This document shows positions 20,143-28,731 of a stretch of DNA of 34,505 bases, piece after piece. The position numbers and the translations under genes are program-made. The DNA comes from a virus. Positions within the stretch are counted from its first letter, which is position 1. Each line of letters starts with the position of its first letter. A model generated the notes under the pieces. The model saw only the letters and a list, made by a program, of their open reading frames with translations. It made no database searches and was not told the DNA's origin. The DNA is taken from positions 1 through 34,505 of IMG/VR virus record IMGVR_UViG_3300043399_000168; one strand, written 5' to 3'.

Positions 20143-22233
20143 TTAGAGATTTGCTAGTGCGGCCCAAGTCCCAGGGTTACCAGCAACAGTACATGCCCAT
20201 CCAATTGGCTGACCCGCGACGGGGGTGTTTTCCCACGCGATATCGCCAACGCGCCAGTTGATCCCAGAAACAGGAGACAACGCAGCTTGAATTCGACCGC
20301 CGGGGTATTCGATGGTTGTATCGCTGCGACGCAAATCACCTACGTCGCGTCCCGCTACAAGGCACACACCGCCCAACGTTATCGTGGAGCCGTTTGCCAA
20401 AATGATGTCAAACGAATACGGGAAACCTGCGCCGAGGTATGTTTGATAAAACTCAATCGTCACGCGCTGCCATGCCATGCCAACATTGATAGAACGCGAC
20501 AGCACGTAATTTGAACCGCGACTGATTTGAAACGCCACCGAACCCTCAGAATCCAACTTCATCCAAATTGACAGTGAATAGAACTTCTGCTGGTTGTTGG
20601 TTTCAAGCGCGTTATACCGAATCACATTGTTTGCAGCAGTCGCAAGAACAGTGGTGGCGTTATTTGCTACACCGTTCTCATCGGCGGCCGTCATATAGCT
20701 TGGTGTGGCGTTGGTATATGTGAAGGAAGCGCCGTCATTAATGTAGCGCGACCATTTCAGCAAGTTGTACTTGTTAAAGGTAGCGGGTTCAATGTGGTCA
20801 AGAATGTTGTAGTTGCCCCGCAGCAACTGCGACCAAGAGCCGCCGGTTACTACAGTATTCTCGCCGATGACATTTTCGCCGTTACGCTCGGTAGTGCTGC
20901 TGGTGCTGTAATCAATCAACTGACAATAAGTCAATGAATTGTTTTCAACGACTAGGCCATAAGCGTTGACGTTGTTGAGCTTGATGCCGTGACCGATGCC
21001 TGTCGACGACTCGAAGTGCATCAAATTGTCGCGCACCACAAGCGCCGTCAAACGTGCCGAAGATGTGCCGGTAACGTAAATGCAGTAACCAGCAGTACGC
21101 CCTTCTTGTCCAAACTTGTTTCCAATAATTGACGAGTAGCCTGCGGTTTCGGTGGACGAATCCATCGAGATAAAAATGTTTGCTGCGCTGGCCGCAGGCG
21201 TGAATTGATTGCCGACAAAATTACAGCTACGAATCGTGATTGTGTTGTTTTCAGAAATGTAGATGTCGTAGTTGCTGTTGTAGATGAACATGCAATGGTC
21301 AATCAACAGATTGTCCGATGCAGAACCTACTGTGTAGATACCATGTTTGCAGCCAGTGAACAAGCAGTCACGAATAGCGTAAGAGAAACCAAACGCGCCG
21401 ATACGGATACCAGCGTCAGTTTGATTGACGAACGTGCAGTTGTAGAACGACGCCGGCGCCCAAACGTTTTGATCGCCAGTGTTTACGCCGTAAGAGCCGC
21501 CAGTAAAGTCAAGCCGCTCAAAGACAACACCAGTCTTAGCAGAGGCGCCAGGATAGTTGAACAAGAATCCAGTGACTCCCGGATCAATGTACAGACGCGC
21601 AGGACCAACAAACTTGACCACTGTCTTAGTGACATTGATGGCTGTGGCTATGCGATAGCCTGCCGATGTGGGCGGAAAATAAAGAACGCCGCCGCCAACC
21701 GATTGTGAATTGCCAGGGACTGGCGTAGTGGCTACGTTTGTCCATTGCTGTATTGAGTTCAGAGCAGCTTGGATTGCGGCCGAATCGTCAGTGACGCCAT
21801 CCCCAACTGCACCAAAATCTTTGACGCTGATGTAACGTGCGTTGAACTCTTCCTGATTTGTTTGAACCGCAGATGCGAATGGCGGATCGTAGACAACATC
21901 TTGGGCATTGATACCTGAAACGACTACATCGCTATAACGCTCAGTCGCAGCCGGTGCGCTATATACAACACTGCCGTTCTTGTTCATCACGCGAATGCTG
22001 TAGTCGCTGTTAACGTACAGGCGTGCAGGCGTTCCGCTGTTGGATGGGTAGCCGCCAAGCGTGCGGATGGGTTGGCCAGCAGGAATGGTCAGCGCAGCAT
22101 CCCAAAAAACATTGATTGGGTTGACTTGCGGGTCAAGGTTTGCCTGACCAATCCAGACAAAACCATCCTCAAGAGGTTGGCCATCAATGTCCGTGAAGAT
22201 CGGATATGTGGGTTGAATCGAGAGTGCGGACAT
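20143..22233 (-). CDS. Tailspike with P22-type head-binding domain and beta-helix
   Basis: From the ATG at 22233 the product has 696 residues. Residues about 1-100 (SALSIQPTYPIFTDIDGQPL, GFVWIGQANLDPQVNPINVF, GTPARLYVNSDYSIRVMNKN) form the trimeric head-binding domain that attaches P22-like spikes. ISVKDFGAVGDGVTDDSAAI at about 135 starts a pectate-lyase-like right-handed beta-helix, which runs with repeated short strands to about residue 480. The C-terminal region is a jelly-roll-like carbohydrate-binding end. It probably binds and cleaves surface polysaccharide. A second ATG at 22329, also with a good ribosome site, adds an in-frame 32-residue hydrophobic start (see findings). Base composition is AT-rich compared with the head genes. 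Confidence 0.92.
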   Translation of the reverse strand: MSALSIQPTYPIFTDIDGQPLEDGFVWIGQANLDPQVNPINVFWDAALTIPAGQPIRTLGGYPSNSGTPARLYVNSDYSIRVMNKNGSVVYSAPAATERYSDVVVSGINAQDVVYDPPFASAVQTNQEEFNARYISVKDFGAVGDGVTDDSAAIQAALNSIQQWTNVATTPVPGNSQSVGGGVLYFPPTSAGYRIATAINVTKTVVKFVGPARLYIDPGVTGFLFNYPGASAKTGVVFERLDFTGGSYGVNTGDQNVWAPASFYNCTFVNQTDAGIRIGAFGFSYAIRDCLFTGCKHGIYTVGSASDNLLIDHCMFIYNSNYDIYISENNTITIRSCNFVGNQFTPAASAANIFISMDSSTETAGYSSIIGNKFGQEGRTAGYCIYVTGTSSARLTALVVRDNLMHFESSTGIGHGIKLNNVNAYGLVVENNSLTYCQLIDYSTSSTTERNGENVIGENTVVTGGSWSQLLRGNYNILDHIEPATFNKYNLLKWSRYINDGASFTYTNATPSYMTAADENGVANNATTVLATAANNVIRYNALETNNQQKFYSLSIWMKLDSEGSVAFQISRGSNYVLSRSINVGMAWQRVTIEFYQTYLGAGFPYSFDIILANGSTITLGGVCLVAGRDVGDLRRSDTTIEYPGGRIQAALSPVSGINWRVGDIAWENTPVAGQPIGWACTVAGNPGTWAALANL

Positions 22234-22339
22234 TACTGGTTCTCCTTGGATTGGTTCAGGTTCAGATTGGAAGCATGACTTAAGCCACGCAAGCAGCCAT
22301 GCGATCCATTTTTGAAGGGTTGCAAGCATGTGGTCATCC

Positions 22340-25300
22340 TTATTGCTCCTGGTCGAATTGCTCTTGAGCCTGCAGCGACTGAACGATGAACTTCTCACGC
22401 GCACTCATTTCGCGTGGGAGCTTCACAGCGTCGGCAAACTTCTGGAAAGATTGTGACATCAAGACAGCCTTTACGGTAGCCTTGGACGGTTGGTTGCCTG
22501 TGGAAACTGTCTCGACAGCCAAGCGCTGGAACTCAGGCGACGAGATCAGCTCATCGGCCGCTTTCAGTGCACCAGGCTTGGTCTTGGTCAGCGCAGCGGC
22601 CAAGCCGGATGCAATACCAGCACCAGGCAAGCCGACGGCCGATGTTGCCGCCTCGATGGGAAGACCAACTGCAGCACGCTTGGCCACGCCGTAGATGTTG
22701 GTCAGCAGGTTGTCAGCGCCTTGCAGCTCCTGCTGGACGGCCTGGATGCGGCCGGTGGTGATGCGCTCGCGGGTGGCCTTGCTCACGTTGCTGGCCACGC
22801 GGTACAGGTCGGACAGCTGCTTGCGTGCAGGCTGAGGCAGGTTGGCCATCAGCGCGGCATAGGCCTGCTTGTTGGCCAGCAGGCCTTCGTACCACTTGGC
22901 GTAGGTATTGAAGTTCAGGGCGCCATTCTGGGTAGCCTTTCCGAAGGCGGTGTTCAGGGCTGAGGCTGTGACCATCTGGCGCATGTCCTTCGGGATGGCG
23001 GTCAGAATCTTGGCCAGCTTGTCGGCGTCGCCTTTGGTCAGGGACATGGTGGCCGATTCCAGCTTGCCAACCAGGCTCTGGTCGAGCTGGCGGCCGAACA
23101 GGGACACCATGTCATCCTCGAAGCCTTTGCGCATCTGAACCAGACTCTTGGCCAGGCGATAGCTTTCACCTTGGCCAGCACCATTGGCAAGTGCGAACTG
23201 GTCATCGTCGATCAGGCGATACAGCTGCTTTGCAAGCCCGGTGTCAGCATCAGCGAACGGGCCAGCCTGGCGTGCGGCAGCGCCAACGTCGCGCCGGACG
23301 TCATCGATCAAAGCGTAGGTCGGGGCACGGGTGCCGATCACATTGCCAGCCTCGTCCTTGATGGGCTTGGGTGTCAGCTTGCTGCGCACCATCTTTTCCA
23401 AGGCCGACAGGTTTTCTGCGCCGTCCAGGTCATCGGCACGACGCTGCACGAAATTCAGCACGTTGGTGGCCTCGCCACGGGTCTGCGACGGAATCTGCGT
23501 GCGCAGCGCCTTGTAGGCGTCGTCGGCCTGGTTGGACAGGTTGGTCACGGTCTGGTCGAGCTGCGTGCGCACAGCCTGGTTGAGCTTGCTCAGGTCGGTG
23601 GTGCCTCCGATCTCGTTGATCAGTCGGTCGGCACGCTGGCCAACTTGCTCAAGGCCCTGAATCTCGGCTGCGCGTGTCTGGCTGCCAGGGATAGACTTCA
23701 CAGCCTGGGCCAGCTCGCGGTAAGCCTGGTTCGATGTCAGGTGGTCGGGCTGCAGGTATTCGTCGATGCCAAGGCGTCTGGCGGCTTCCAGCACCTTCGG
23801 GTCGGGTGCGGCCTGGCCAGCCAGCACGGAAGTGGCGCGGGTTGCACCCATTCCACCCTCGGCGGCCGTGCGTGCGGTCGTGGCCAGCTCCTGCGGAGTC
23901 ATGGCGGCAGCCGGAGCAGCCGGTGGCGTGACTTGCATGGCAGAAGGCTGGACTTCAGGCGCGGCAGCGGCAGCACGGGCAGGCGCAGCAGGAGCCATCG
24001 CCGTGCCCATAGGAGCGCCAGCAGGGGCCGCAGGGCCAGCGGCAGGAGCAACGGGCGCACGGGCAGCACGGACAGCCTGGACGCCGCGCACAGCGGCAGG
24101 CAGGACGGGAGCCAGAACAGTGGTGGTAGCAACCTCGCCAGCATCGAATCGTCCGCCAGTTACAGCCTGCGTGGCTTCGATGGCGGCTTGGGTTCCACCA
24201 GCAGCAGCGGCCATGCCGGGCAGCGTGGTTGCACGTCCAGCAGGGGTGAATGCAGCCAAAGCGCCAGCAGCGCGGGGAATGTCGCTCACCTGGAAGCCGG
24301 GCTTGATGGCGTACAGCTGGCCGTTGATCGACGACTGCAGCACGAAGTTGCCCTTCTCGTCCTGGCTGACCTGCACGCCGGGGAAGTTGGACTGGATGAC
24401 CTGCACAGTTTCCTGTGGGTTGGTCATCATCGTGCCCAGGGCCGACTTGAAGCTGGCCATGCTGAAGGTGTTGAGCTCTGGCATCGATGCCCAATCAGGC
24501 AGCGCCTGAGTTGTGGGCGTTTCGCGCTCTGTGCCGGTGATGGCCTCACGGATGCCGCCAAGCACGCCCAGGGCCTCGGTGCCTTTGAGCTGCATGCCAG
24601 CTGGTGCACGCACCATGCCGTTCTTGACGTCGGACTCCAAGTCCATCATCTCTTGGCGGGTCATGCGGCCTGTGTTGTAGGCCTCGACCACAGCAGGCGG
24701 AAGCTCAGCGACTTGCGTGCTGGGCTTTGTGCCATGGGCTGGCGCAGGCTGTTGGCCACGCAAGGCAGCGCCACGGGGCAGCATGATCGCGCCGGACTGG
24801 ACGTCGGCTTCAAAGTCCGCCGCCTCTTCAGGCGTCATCTGGCCGGAGCTGTAGGCGTTGAAGATGTTTTGAATCGAGCCAGGAGCCATAGCAGCACCAC
24901 CAGCAGCGCCAGCACCACCTCGGGCTGCCATGACGCGTTGAAAGGTACTGTCCCCACCTCCTGGAGGCGTGGCTTGCTGCTCTTGGCCAACACCAGCAGT
25001 AACTCGCTCGATGTAAGACTTCGTGCGAGGCCCCCAGTTTTTCGGGTCGGTGCCGCCGTGATATTCGGCAGCGGCCAGCTTGATGTCGCCTTTGTTGCGC
25101 TGCAGGGATTCCTTGAGCAACAGGCCGGCAGCCTCGGCCGCATTCTGTGGGCTTAGGTAAGCGTCCACGCCGTACTTGTCCAGCACAGCCTTGCGGGTGG
25201 CTGGGATGATCTGGAATGGCGTCTTTGCATTGGCCTCGGACACCTGGTCGGCATTGCTGCGCTCGCCATAAAGCAGCACCGACTTGAGCAGACCAGACGG

Positions 25301-25381
25301 CAGGCCGAGCTTCTGCTCGGTGCTGGACGCCAAGTCAGACCAGAACGGGTCTTTGTAGCTGTTTGGAGCTTGTTGGGCCAT
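22340..25381 (-). CDS. Large ejection protein with N-terminal lytic transglycosylase domain (1013 aa)
   Basis: The N-terminal 130 residues form an SLT-type domain: SVLLYGERSNADQVSEANAK (likely catalytic Glu40), TPFQIIPATRKAVLDKYGV and LAAAEYHGGTDPKNWGPRTK. This would open peptidoglycan during DNA ejection. Two copies of a repeat follow (about 173-203 and 231-261, with NAYSSGQMTPEEAADFEADV and EAYNTGRMTRQEMMDLESDV), then a long Ala/Pro-rich linker (about 430-500) and a helical C-terminal half. Position after gp7- and gp20-like genes matches P22 gp16. AAGGA lies before the ATG at 25381. The gp16-like role is inference; the transglycosylase domain is well supported. Confidence 0.88.
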   Translation of the reverse strand: MAQQAPNSYKDPFWSDLASSTEQKLGLPSGLLKSVLLYGERSNADQVSEANAKTPFQIIPATRKAVLDKYGVDAYLSPQNAAEAAGLLLKESLQRNKGDIKLAAAEYHGGTDPKNWGPRTKSYIERVTAGVGQEQQATPPGGGDSTFQRVMAARGGAGAAGGAAMAPGSIQNIFNAYSSGQMTPEEAADFEADVQSGAIMLPRGAALRGQQPAPAHGTKPSTQVAELPPAVVEAYNTGRMTRQEMMDLESDVKNGMVRAPAGMQLKGTEALGVLGGIREAITGTERETPTTQALPDWASMPELNTFSMASFKSALGTMMTNPQETVQVIQSNFPGVQVSQDEKGNFVLQSSINGQLYAIKPGFQVSDIPRAAGALAAFTPAGRATTLPGMAAAAGGTQAAIEATQAVTGGRFDAGEVATTTVLAPVLPAAVRGVQAVRAARAPVAPAAGPAAPAGAPMGTAMAPAAPARAAAAAPEVQPSAMQVTPPAAPAAAMTPQELATTARTAAEGGMGATRATSVLAGQAAPDPKVLEAARRLGIDEYLQPDHLTSNQAYRELAQAVKSIPGSQTRAAEIQGLEQVGQRADRLINEIGGTTDLSKLNQAVRTQLDQTVTNLSNQADDAYKALRTQIPSQTRGEATNVLNFVQRRADDLDGAENLSALEKMVRSKLTPKPIKDEAGNVIGTRAPTYALIDDVRRDVGAAARQAGPFADADTGLAKQLYRLIDDDQFALANGAGQGESYRLAKSLVQMRKGFEDDMVSLFGRQLDQSLVGKLESATMSLTKGDADKLAKILTAIPKDMRQMVTASALNTAFGKATQNGALNFNTYAKWYEGLLANKQAYAALMANLPQPARKQLSDLYRVASNVSKATRERITTGRIQAVQQELQGADNLLTNIYGVAKRAAVGLPIEAATSAVGLPGAGIASGLAAALTKTKPGALKAADELISSPEFQRLAVETVSTGNQPSKATVKAVLMSQSFQKFADAVKLPREMSAREKFIVQSLQAQEQFDQEQ

Positions 25382-25390
25382 CTGTTGTCC

Positions 25391-26791
25391 TTATTGGCCA
25401 GGGACTTGGAAAGTGCCGCTGCCCATGGTGCCGGGCGCAGGAACTTGGCCGGTTTGCGGGTTGGCCCAGCGCATGTAGCCACGCTGGCCGGTGACCACGT
25501 TGGCCTGCTGTGCAGCCAAACCTTGGGCACGTTGCTCTCCATACTGGCGCATGAAGTCCACGAAGGTCGTGCCAGCTGGCACTTGGATGCCGCCGATATT
25601 GATGTCGGTCTTGGCGCGGCCAAGGGAGCCGGTCGAGTTGACCCACTCAGCCTCGGCAGATTTTGCCGCTGCGTCGAACTGCTGCATCTTGGCCATGCCG
25701 CGCAAGAACGAGGCGATGGTGGCAGCGTTGGCGGTTTCCTCGGGAAAACCCTTAAGCGCCAGCTGGATGTCCTTGTCGGTGGCCGGGCCAGGCGGCAGCA
25801 TCTTGATCGCCTGGGTGTTGCGCAGACGGGTGTATTCCTGGCGCATCTGCGTCCACTCGTCCTGGCGACCGGTTGCACCTGCGAACCATTCGCTGGCCTT
25901 GGTCAGTGCGCCCTTGCCGCCTTGTGCGGATTCGATGCGGCCAGCCAGGTCAAGCATGCGGCCTGCAGCCTGCTCGTTGCCGACGGCTGCGATGGTGGCG
26001 TCGTTGACGATCTTGCGTGCGTCGTTGTCCAGCTTCGTGCCAGCCTGGCCAAGTTCAAACAGCTTCATCTCCACATCGGTCTGCAGCTTGTCACGGTCAA
26101 GCGCCAGGCGGCCAGAACGGTCTGCAATCTGGCTGTCGATGTTGCGAATCTGTGCGCCAGTGTTGGCGTTTTCCAAGGCCAAGCGGGTCGGAGTGTTGGC
26201 CGTGACCAGTTCTTTCTCGGTCGCGCCAGCCTCGCCAGTGCGAATCTCGGCCGGGGCCTTGAGCGCCTTGATCGAGGATTCCAGCACCTTGTCGCCACCA
26301 GGAACACCAGCCAGCATGATGCCAATGGTCTTCTGGGCAGCGCCGGGATTGGTCTCGGCCAGCTGGGCATAGGTCTCGTAGGCCTTGGCGCGATCTTCGC
26401 GTCCAGAGTTGCGCTCTGCTTCGGCCTTCTGGCGGAGCAGGCTCACCCCGATTTGCGGTGCGCCAGAGCTGAATGCCGACATGACCTGGCCACTGAAACG
26501 CAGCTCATTGTCCTGCTGGTCTTTGTTCAACGTGTCCCAGTTGGCACGCATGCTGGCTGCCTCTTTTTCAGGCAACAGCATGGCGATGTTGGTGAAGTCG
26601 CGTGCGGTCGGATTCGGGTTGTTGATCAGCGCCTGCATGCCCTGGTTGAGCATTTGCTGGCGTTCGGCAGCCTTCGCGGAAGCTTCCTGCTGTGTGCGAA
26701 TGTCTGCGATGGTCGCGCCCAGTTTCAAGCCGCTGACGGCAGCCTCGAACGGGCTCTGAACGTTGATGGAGTAGTCGTATGGTGCTGGCAT
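25391..26791 (-). CDS. DNA ejection protein, P22 gp20-like
   Basis: The 466-residue protein is mostly helical, rich in Ala, Gln and charged residues, with long coiled stretches (IADIRTQQEASAKAAERQQM, then LALENANTGAQIRNIDSQIA) and a less structured Pro/Gly-rich end. P22 gp20 (471 aa) is similar in size and composition and sits between gp7 and gp16, as here. It is packaged in the virion and injected with the DNA in P22. The longer frame starting at 26860 overlaps the previous gene; the ATG at 26791 has GAGG close upstream. Confidence 0.8.
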   Translation of the reverse strand: MPAPYDYSINVQSPFEAAVSGLKLGATIADIRTQQEASAKAAERQQMLNQGMQALINNPNPTARDFTNIAMLLPEKEAASMRANWDTLNKDQQDNELRFSGQVMSAFSSGAPQIGVSLLRQKAEAERNSGREDRAKAYETYAQLAETNPGAAQKTIGIMLAGVPGGDKVLESSIKALKAPAEIRTGEAGATEKELVTANTPTRLALENANTGAQIRNIDSQIADRSGRLALDRDKLQTDVEMKLFELGQAGTKLDNDARKIVNDATIAAVGNEQAAGRMLDLAGRIESAQGGKGALTKASEWFAGATGRQDEWTQMRQEYTRLRNTQAIKMLPPGPATDKDIQLALKGFPEETANAATIASFLRGMAKMQQFDAAAKSAEAEWVNSTGSLGRAKTDINIGGIQVPAGTTFVDFMRQYGEQRAQGLAAQQANVVTGQRGYMRWANPQTGQVPAPGTMGSGTFQVPGQ

Positions 26792-26801
26792 GTTCTTGTC
26801 C

Positions 26802-27458
26802 TCAGAATAGGCTGCCGAAGCCAAGGCCAAGTTTTCCGCCTGCGCCGTACTGTGCGCCAAGCACCTGGGCCGGGAGGTTCAGCAGGCCGCTGTAGGCTTT
26901 GGCCTGGCCAAGCTCGCCACCAGCAAGGGCCGCGCCACGTTCGGCCTGCAGTCGTGCGATGGCCGAGCCGGTTTCCATGCCAGCCGTGCCGACACCAGCC
27001 GCGGATTGCTGGCCAAGTGCGGTCAAGCCACCGAGGCGGCTGTATCGGTTCTCCAGCTCCTGCGCCAGCAGCTGCGGACGGAACTGAGCCAAGGCGGCCT
27101 GGACGTTGCCGCCACGCAGGCCACCAGTGGCCGATGCACGCTGCAGCAAGGCTTCCTCGCCAGTGCGAAGCATGGCCTGGAATGTTGGGGAGCGCTCAGC
27201 AGCTGCGATCTGCGCGGCCTCGGCCTCTGGGGTTCCAAGACCAAGCATGGCCTGTTGTGCTGCGAGTGCGGGAGCACCAGCCTCGACGTAGGGTTTCAGC
27301 AGCTCACGCACCATGTCGAACTGGCGACGCTGTTCTGCAATGCCAGCCTCGCTGGCGGCAGCTTGTTGAGCAGCAGCATCACCGGCTGCGTCGGCTTGCA
27401 TCAGGCCGCCGACGAGCTGTGTGCCGCCGACGATTAAGCCGGTTACTGGATCAGGCAT
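26802..27458 (-). CDS. DNA ejection protein, P22 gp7-like
   Basis: The 218-residue protein opens PDPVTGLIVGGTQLVGGLMQ with an Ala/Gly-rich membrane-active-looking segment, then helical QQAAASEAGIAEQRRQFDMV and VRELLKPYVEAGAPALAAQQ, and ends YGAGGKLGLGFGSLF. The 'R..FD..R.LL.PYV.AG..AL..Q..ML' pattern is common to P22 gp7 and related podophage ejection proteins. The ATG at 27458 has AGGAG seven bases upstream and overlaps the previous gene by eight bases. P22 gp7 is 229 aa. Confidence 0.85.
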   Translation of the reverse strand: MPDPVTGLIVGGTQLVGGLMQADAAGDAAAQQAAASEAGIAEQRRQFDMVRELLKPYVEAGAPALAAQQAMLGLGTPEAEAAQIAAAERSPTFQAMLRTGEEALLQRASATGGLRGGNVQAALAQFRPQLLAQELENRYSRLGGLTALGQQSAAGVGTAGMETGSAIARLQAERGAALAGGELGQAKAYSGLLNLPAQVLGAQYGAGGKLGLGFGSLF

Positions 27459-27900
27459 GGCCAAACTCCTTCATGTATTCTTCAAAAGTCTCGCCATACA
27501 GCTCCATGACCAAGTGGGCATTTTCGTTGGCAAACTTCGCGCCATGGCAAAGCTGCATGGCCATCAAGACCACGTCATAGTACCCAGCACGCCACATGTA
27601 GGAGCGTGCATCGGCAAGCCCGGCACGCTCAGCGCGATCGGAGGCTTGCCACTTCAAGACCATGGATGCCACGCACGGCACCAGGACAGGGGAATTCTGC
27701 AGGAAGAAGGTGTTTTGATTCATCGCCACCAGGGTGTTCCAGATGGCGGCATTCAGATCGCTGCGCTCGACTGGATCGCAGTCTGCAACGTCGTCAAAGA
27801 CCTGGATCGCGTTCCACAGCATAAGCAGCCACTCAATGGCCGGTGCAGGCAGCGCCAGAACCTGTTGCAGGTTCTGTTTGAGGCTATCCGTACCAGTCAT
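27451..27900 (-). CDS. Conserved phage protein upstream of the ejection proteins (149 aa)
   Basis: A helical protein: LALPAPAIEWLLMLWNAIQV, FDDVADCDPVERSDLNAAIW and HLVMELYGETFEEYMKEFG. Similar proteins with 'IQ.FDD..DGD.V.R' occur just before ejection genes in other short-tailed phages; the aspartate-rich motif is reminiscent of, but not enough to call, an enzyme. GGAGG lies seven bases before the ATG at 27900, which follows a candidate promoter. Role unknown, perhaps an ejection or assembly cofactor. Confidence 0.75.
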   Translation of the reverse strand: MTGTDSLKQNLQQVLALPAPAIEWLLMLWNAIQVFDDVADCDPVERSDLNAAIWNTLVAMNQNTFFLQNSPVLVPCVASMVLKWQASDRAERAGLADARSYMWRAGYYDVVLMAMQLCHGAKFANENAHLVMELYGETFEEYMKEFGHA

Positions 27901-27956
27901 GCTCTACCCTCCAAGTGGCGATGAGCTGCTGGCGGCTCGATAGGCTCAGCACCTGT

Positions 27957-27984
27957 ATTTTCCCACATTTGCATCGCCTGTCAA
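27957..27984 (-). promoter_or_regulatory. Candidate promoter for the ejection-protein operon
   Basis: A perfect TTGACA (27984-27979) lies across the stop codon of the preceding gene and is followed after 16 bases by GAAAAT (27962-27957; four of six consensus). It sits in the 80-bp gap ahead of the 149-aa gene, the only clear gap in this part of the late region. Weak -10, so moderate confidence. Confidence 0.45.
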
Positions 27985-28379
27985 TCAAAGTCGTACTCGC
28001 GCTCTTCCCAGGCTTGGCAGGAACGCAGGTCGTGGCAGATGAAGTCGAACTTGTGGCAATAGCCACGGAAGCCTGCGCCAACGTCCCACTCGTTTTGTGG
28101 GATGCGCTCCATCTTGGCCTGCATCATGGTGCTGTTGTCGTAGTACTCGCAGTTGGAGCAGCGACGACGACGGGCTTCTTTCTCGTCGGTCTGCATGGCC
28201 TTGGCCAGCTTCATCCAGTAGGGCTTGTTCGCACCAGGCTCGTTGCTGGGCTTCTCGGGGCCAAGCATCCAGTCGTCGATCACCACCTGGGTGTTCTTCT
28301 TGTTCTCGGCAGCTGTGATGAACGGCTCGGACTCGGGCAGGCCAGCAAAGCCAGCCATCATGATTTTGGGCATTTCCAT
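27981..28379 (-). CDS. Conserved Cys-containing phage protein (132 aa)
   Basis: The protein includes ITAAENKKNTQVVIDDWMLG, KEARRRRCSNCEYYDNSTMM and GFRGYCHKFDFICHDLRSCQ. The five cysteines form a probable zinc or iron-sulfur-like site (C-x2-C ... C-x6-C-x5-C), with a small WEERE end. Such Cys-motif proteins occur in the late region of other short-tailed phages, with unknown role. AAGGAG lies upstream of the ATG at 28379. Confidence 0.75.
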   Translation of the reverse strand: MEMPKIMMAGFAGLPESEPFITAAENKKNTQVVIDDWMLGPEKPSNEPGANKPYWMKLAKAMQTDEKEARRRRCSNCEYYDNSTMMQAKMERIPQNEWDVGAGFRGYCHKFDFICHDLRSCQAWEEREYDFD

Positions 28380-28389
28380 GGTGCGCTCC

Positions 28390-28722
28390 TTATGTGATTT
28401 CGCGGCCAGAGGCGCGGATGGTCAGCGCGGTGGCTGTGCCTGTGGTCGAGATAAACCCACCAGCGGCCAGCACTTGGCCAACCAGCTCGGGGAAGGTGTA
28501 GGTCTCGTCCGGGGCAATGGCGCGGCTGTCCACGATCAGATTGGTCGCACCAGGGCTGCCTCCGCTGCTCACCAGGTGCACGCTGATCACAGCATTGCTG
28601 GCGCTGGTGTTGGTGGCGGTGAATTTGTCGATGATGGCTGTGCAGTTGGTCGCGGTGTATTGCGTTGTCTGCGCCGCTTCCATCTGCTTGGAGCCAATGA
28701 GAGGTTTTGCTGTGACTGCCAT
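28390..28722 (-). CDS. Small beta-sandwich virion protein (110 aa), copy 1
   Basis: This Thr/Ala/Ser-rich protein (TNCTAIIDKFTATNTSASNA, ISVHLVSSGGSPGATNLIVD, LTIRASGREIT) looks like a compact beta sandwich with a C-terminal LTI.ASG strand. It closely resembles the adjacent 111-aa gene product in layout, including a central V.V.LV.S.G stretch and the final LTI(R/T)ASG(R/A)E. The two are probably tandem paralogues. AAGGAG precedes the ATG at 28722. It lies between the 336-aa structural gene and the ejection operon and is presumed a virion component. Confidence 0.8.
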   Translation of the reverse strand: MAVTAKPLIGSKQMEAAQTTQYTATNCTAIIDKFTATNTSASNAVISVHLVSSGGSPGATNLIVDSRAIAPDETYTFPELVGQVLAAGGFISTTGTATALTIRASGREIT

Positions 28723-28731
28723 GGTTTCTCC

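Noticed and set aside
23171-25156. A 661-codon open frame antisense to the large ejection protein
   Set aside because: Low-complexity, Gly/Ser/Arg/His-rich translation typical of the antisense of GC-rich Ala/Pro-coding DNA. The sense gene has clear domains and a ribosome site.
25370-27580. A 736-codon plus-strand frame across the gp20-like and gp7-like genes
   Set aside because: It runs across several well-supported minus genes and their boundaries, with no family resemblance. It is explained by codon bias.
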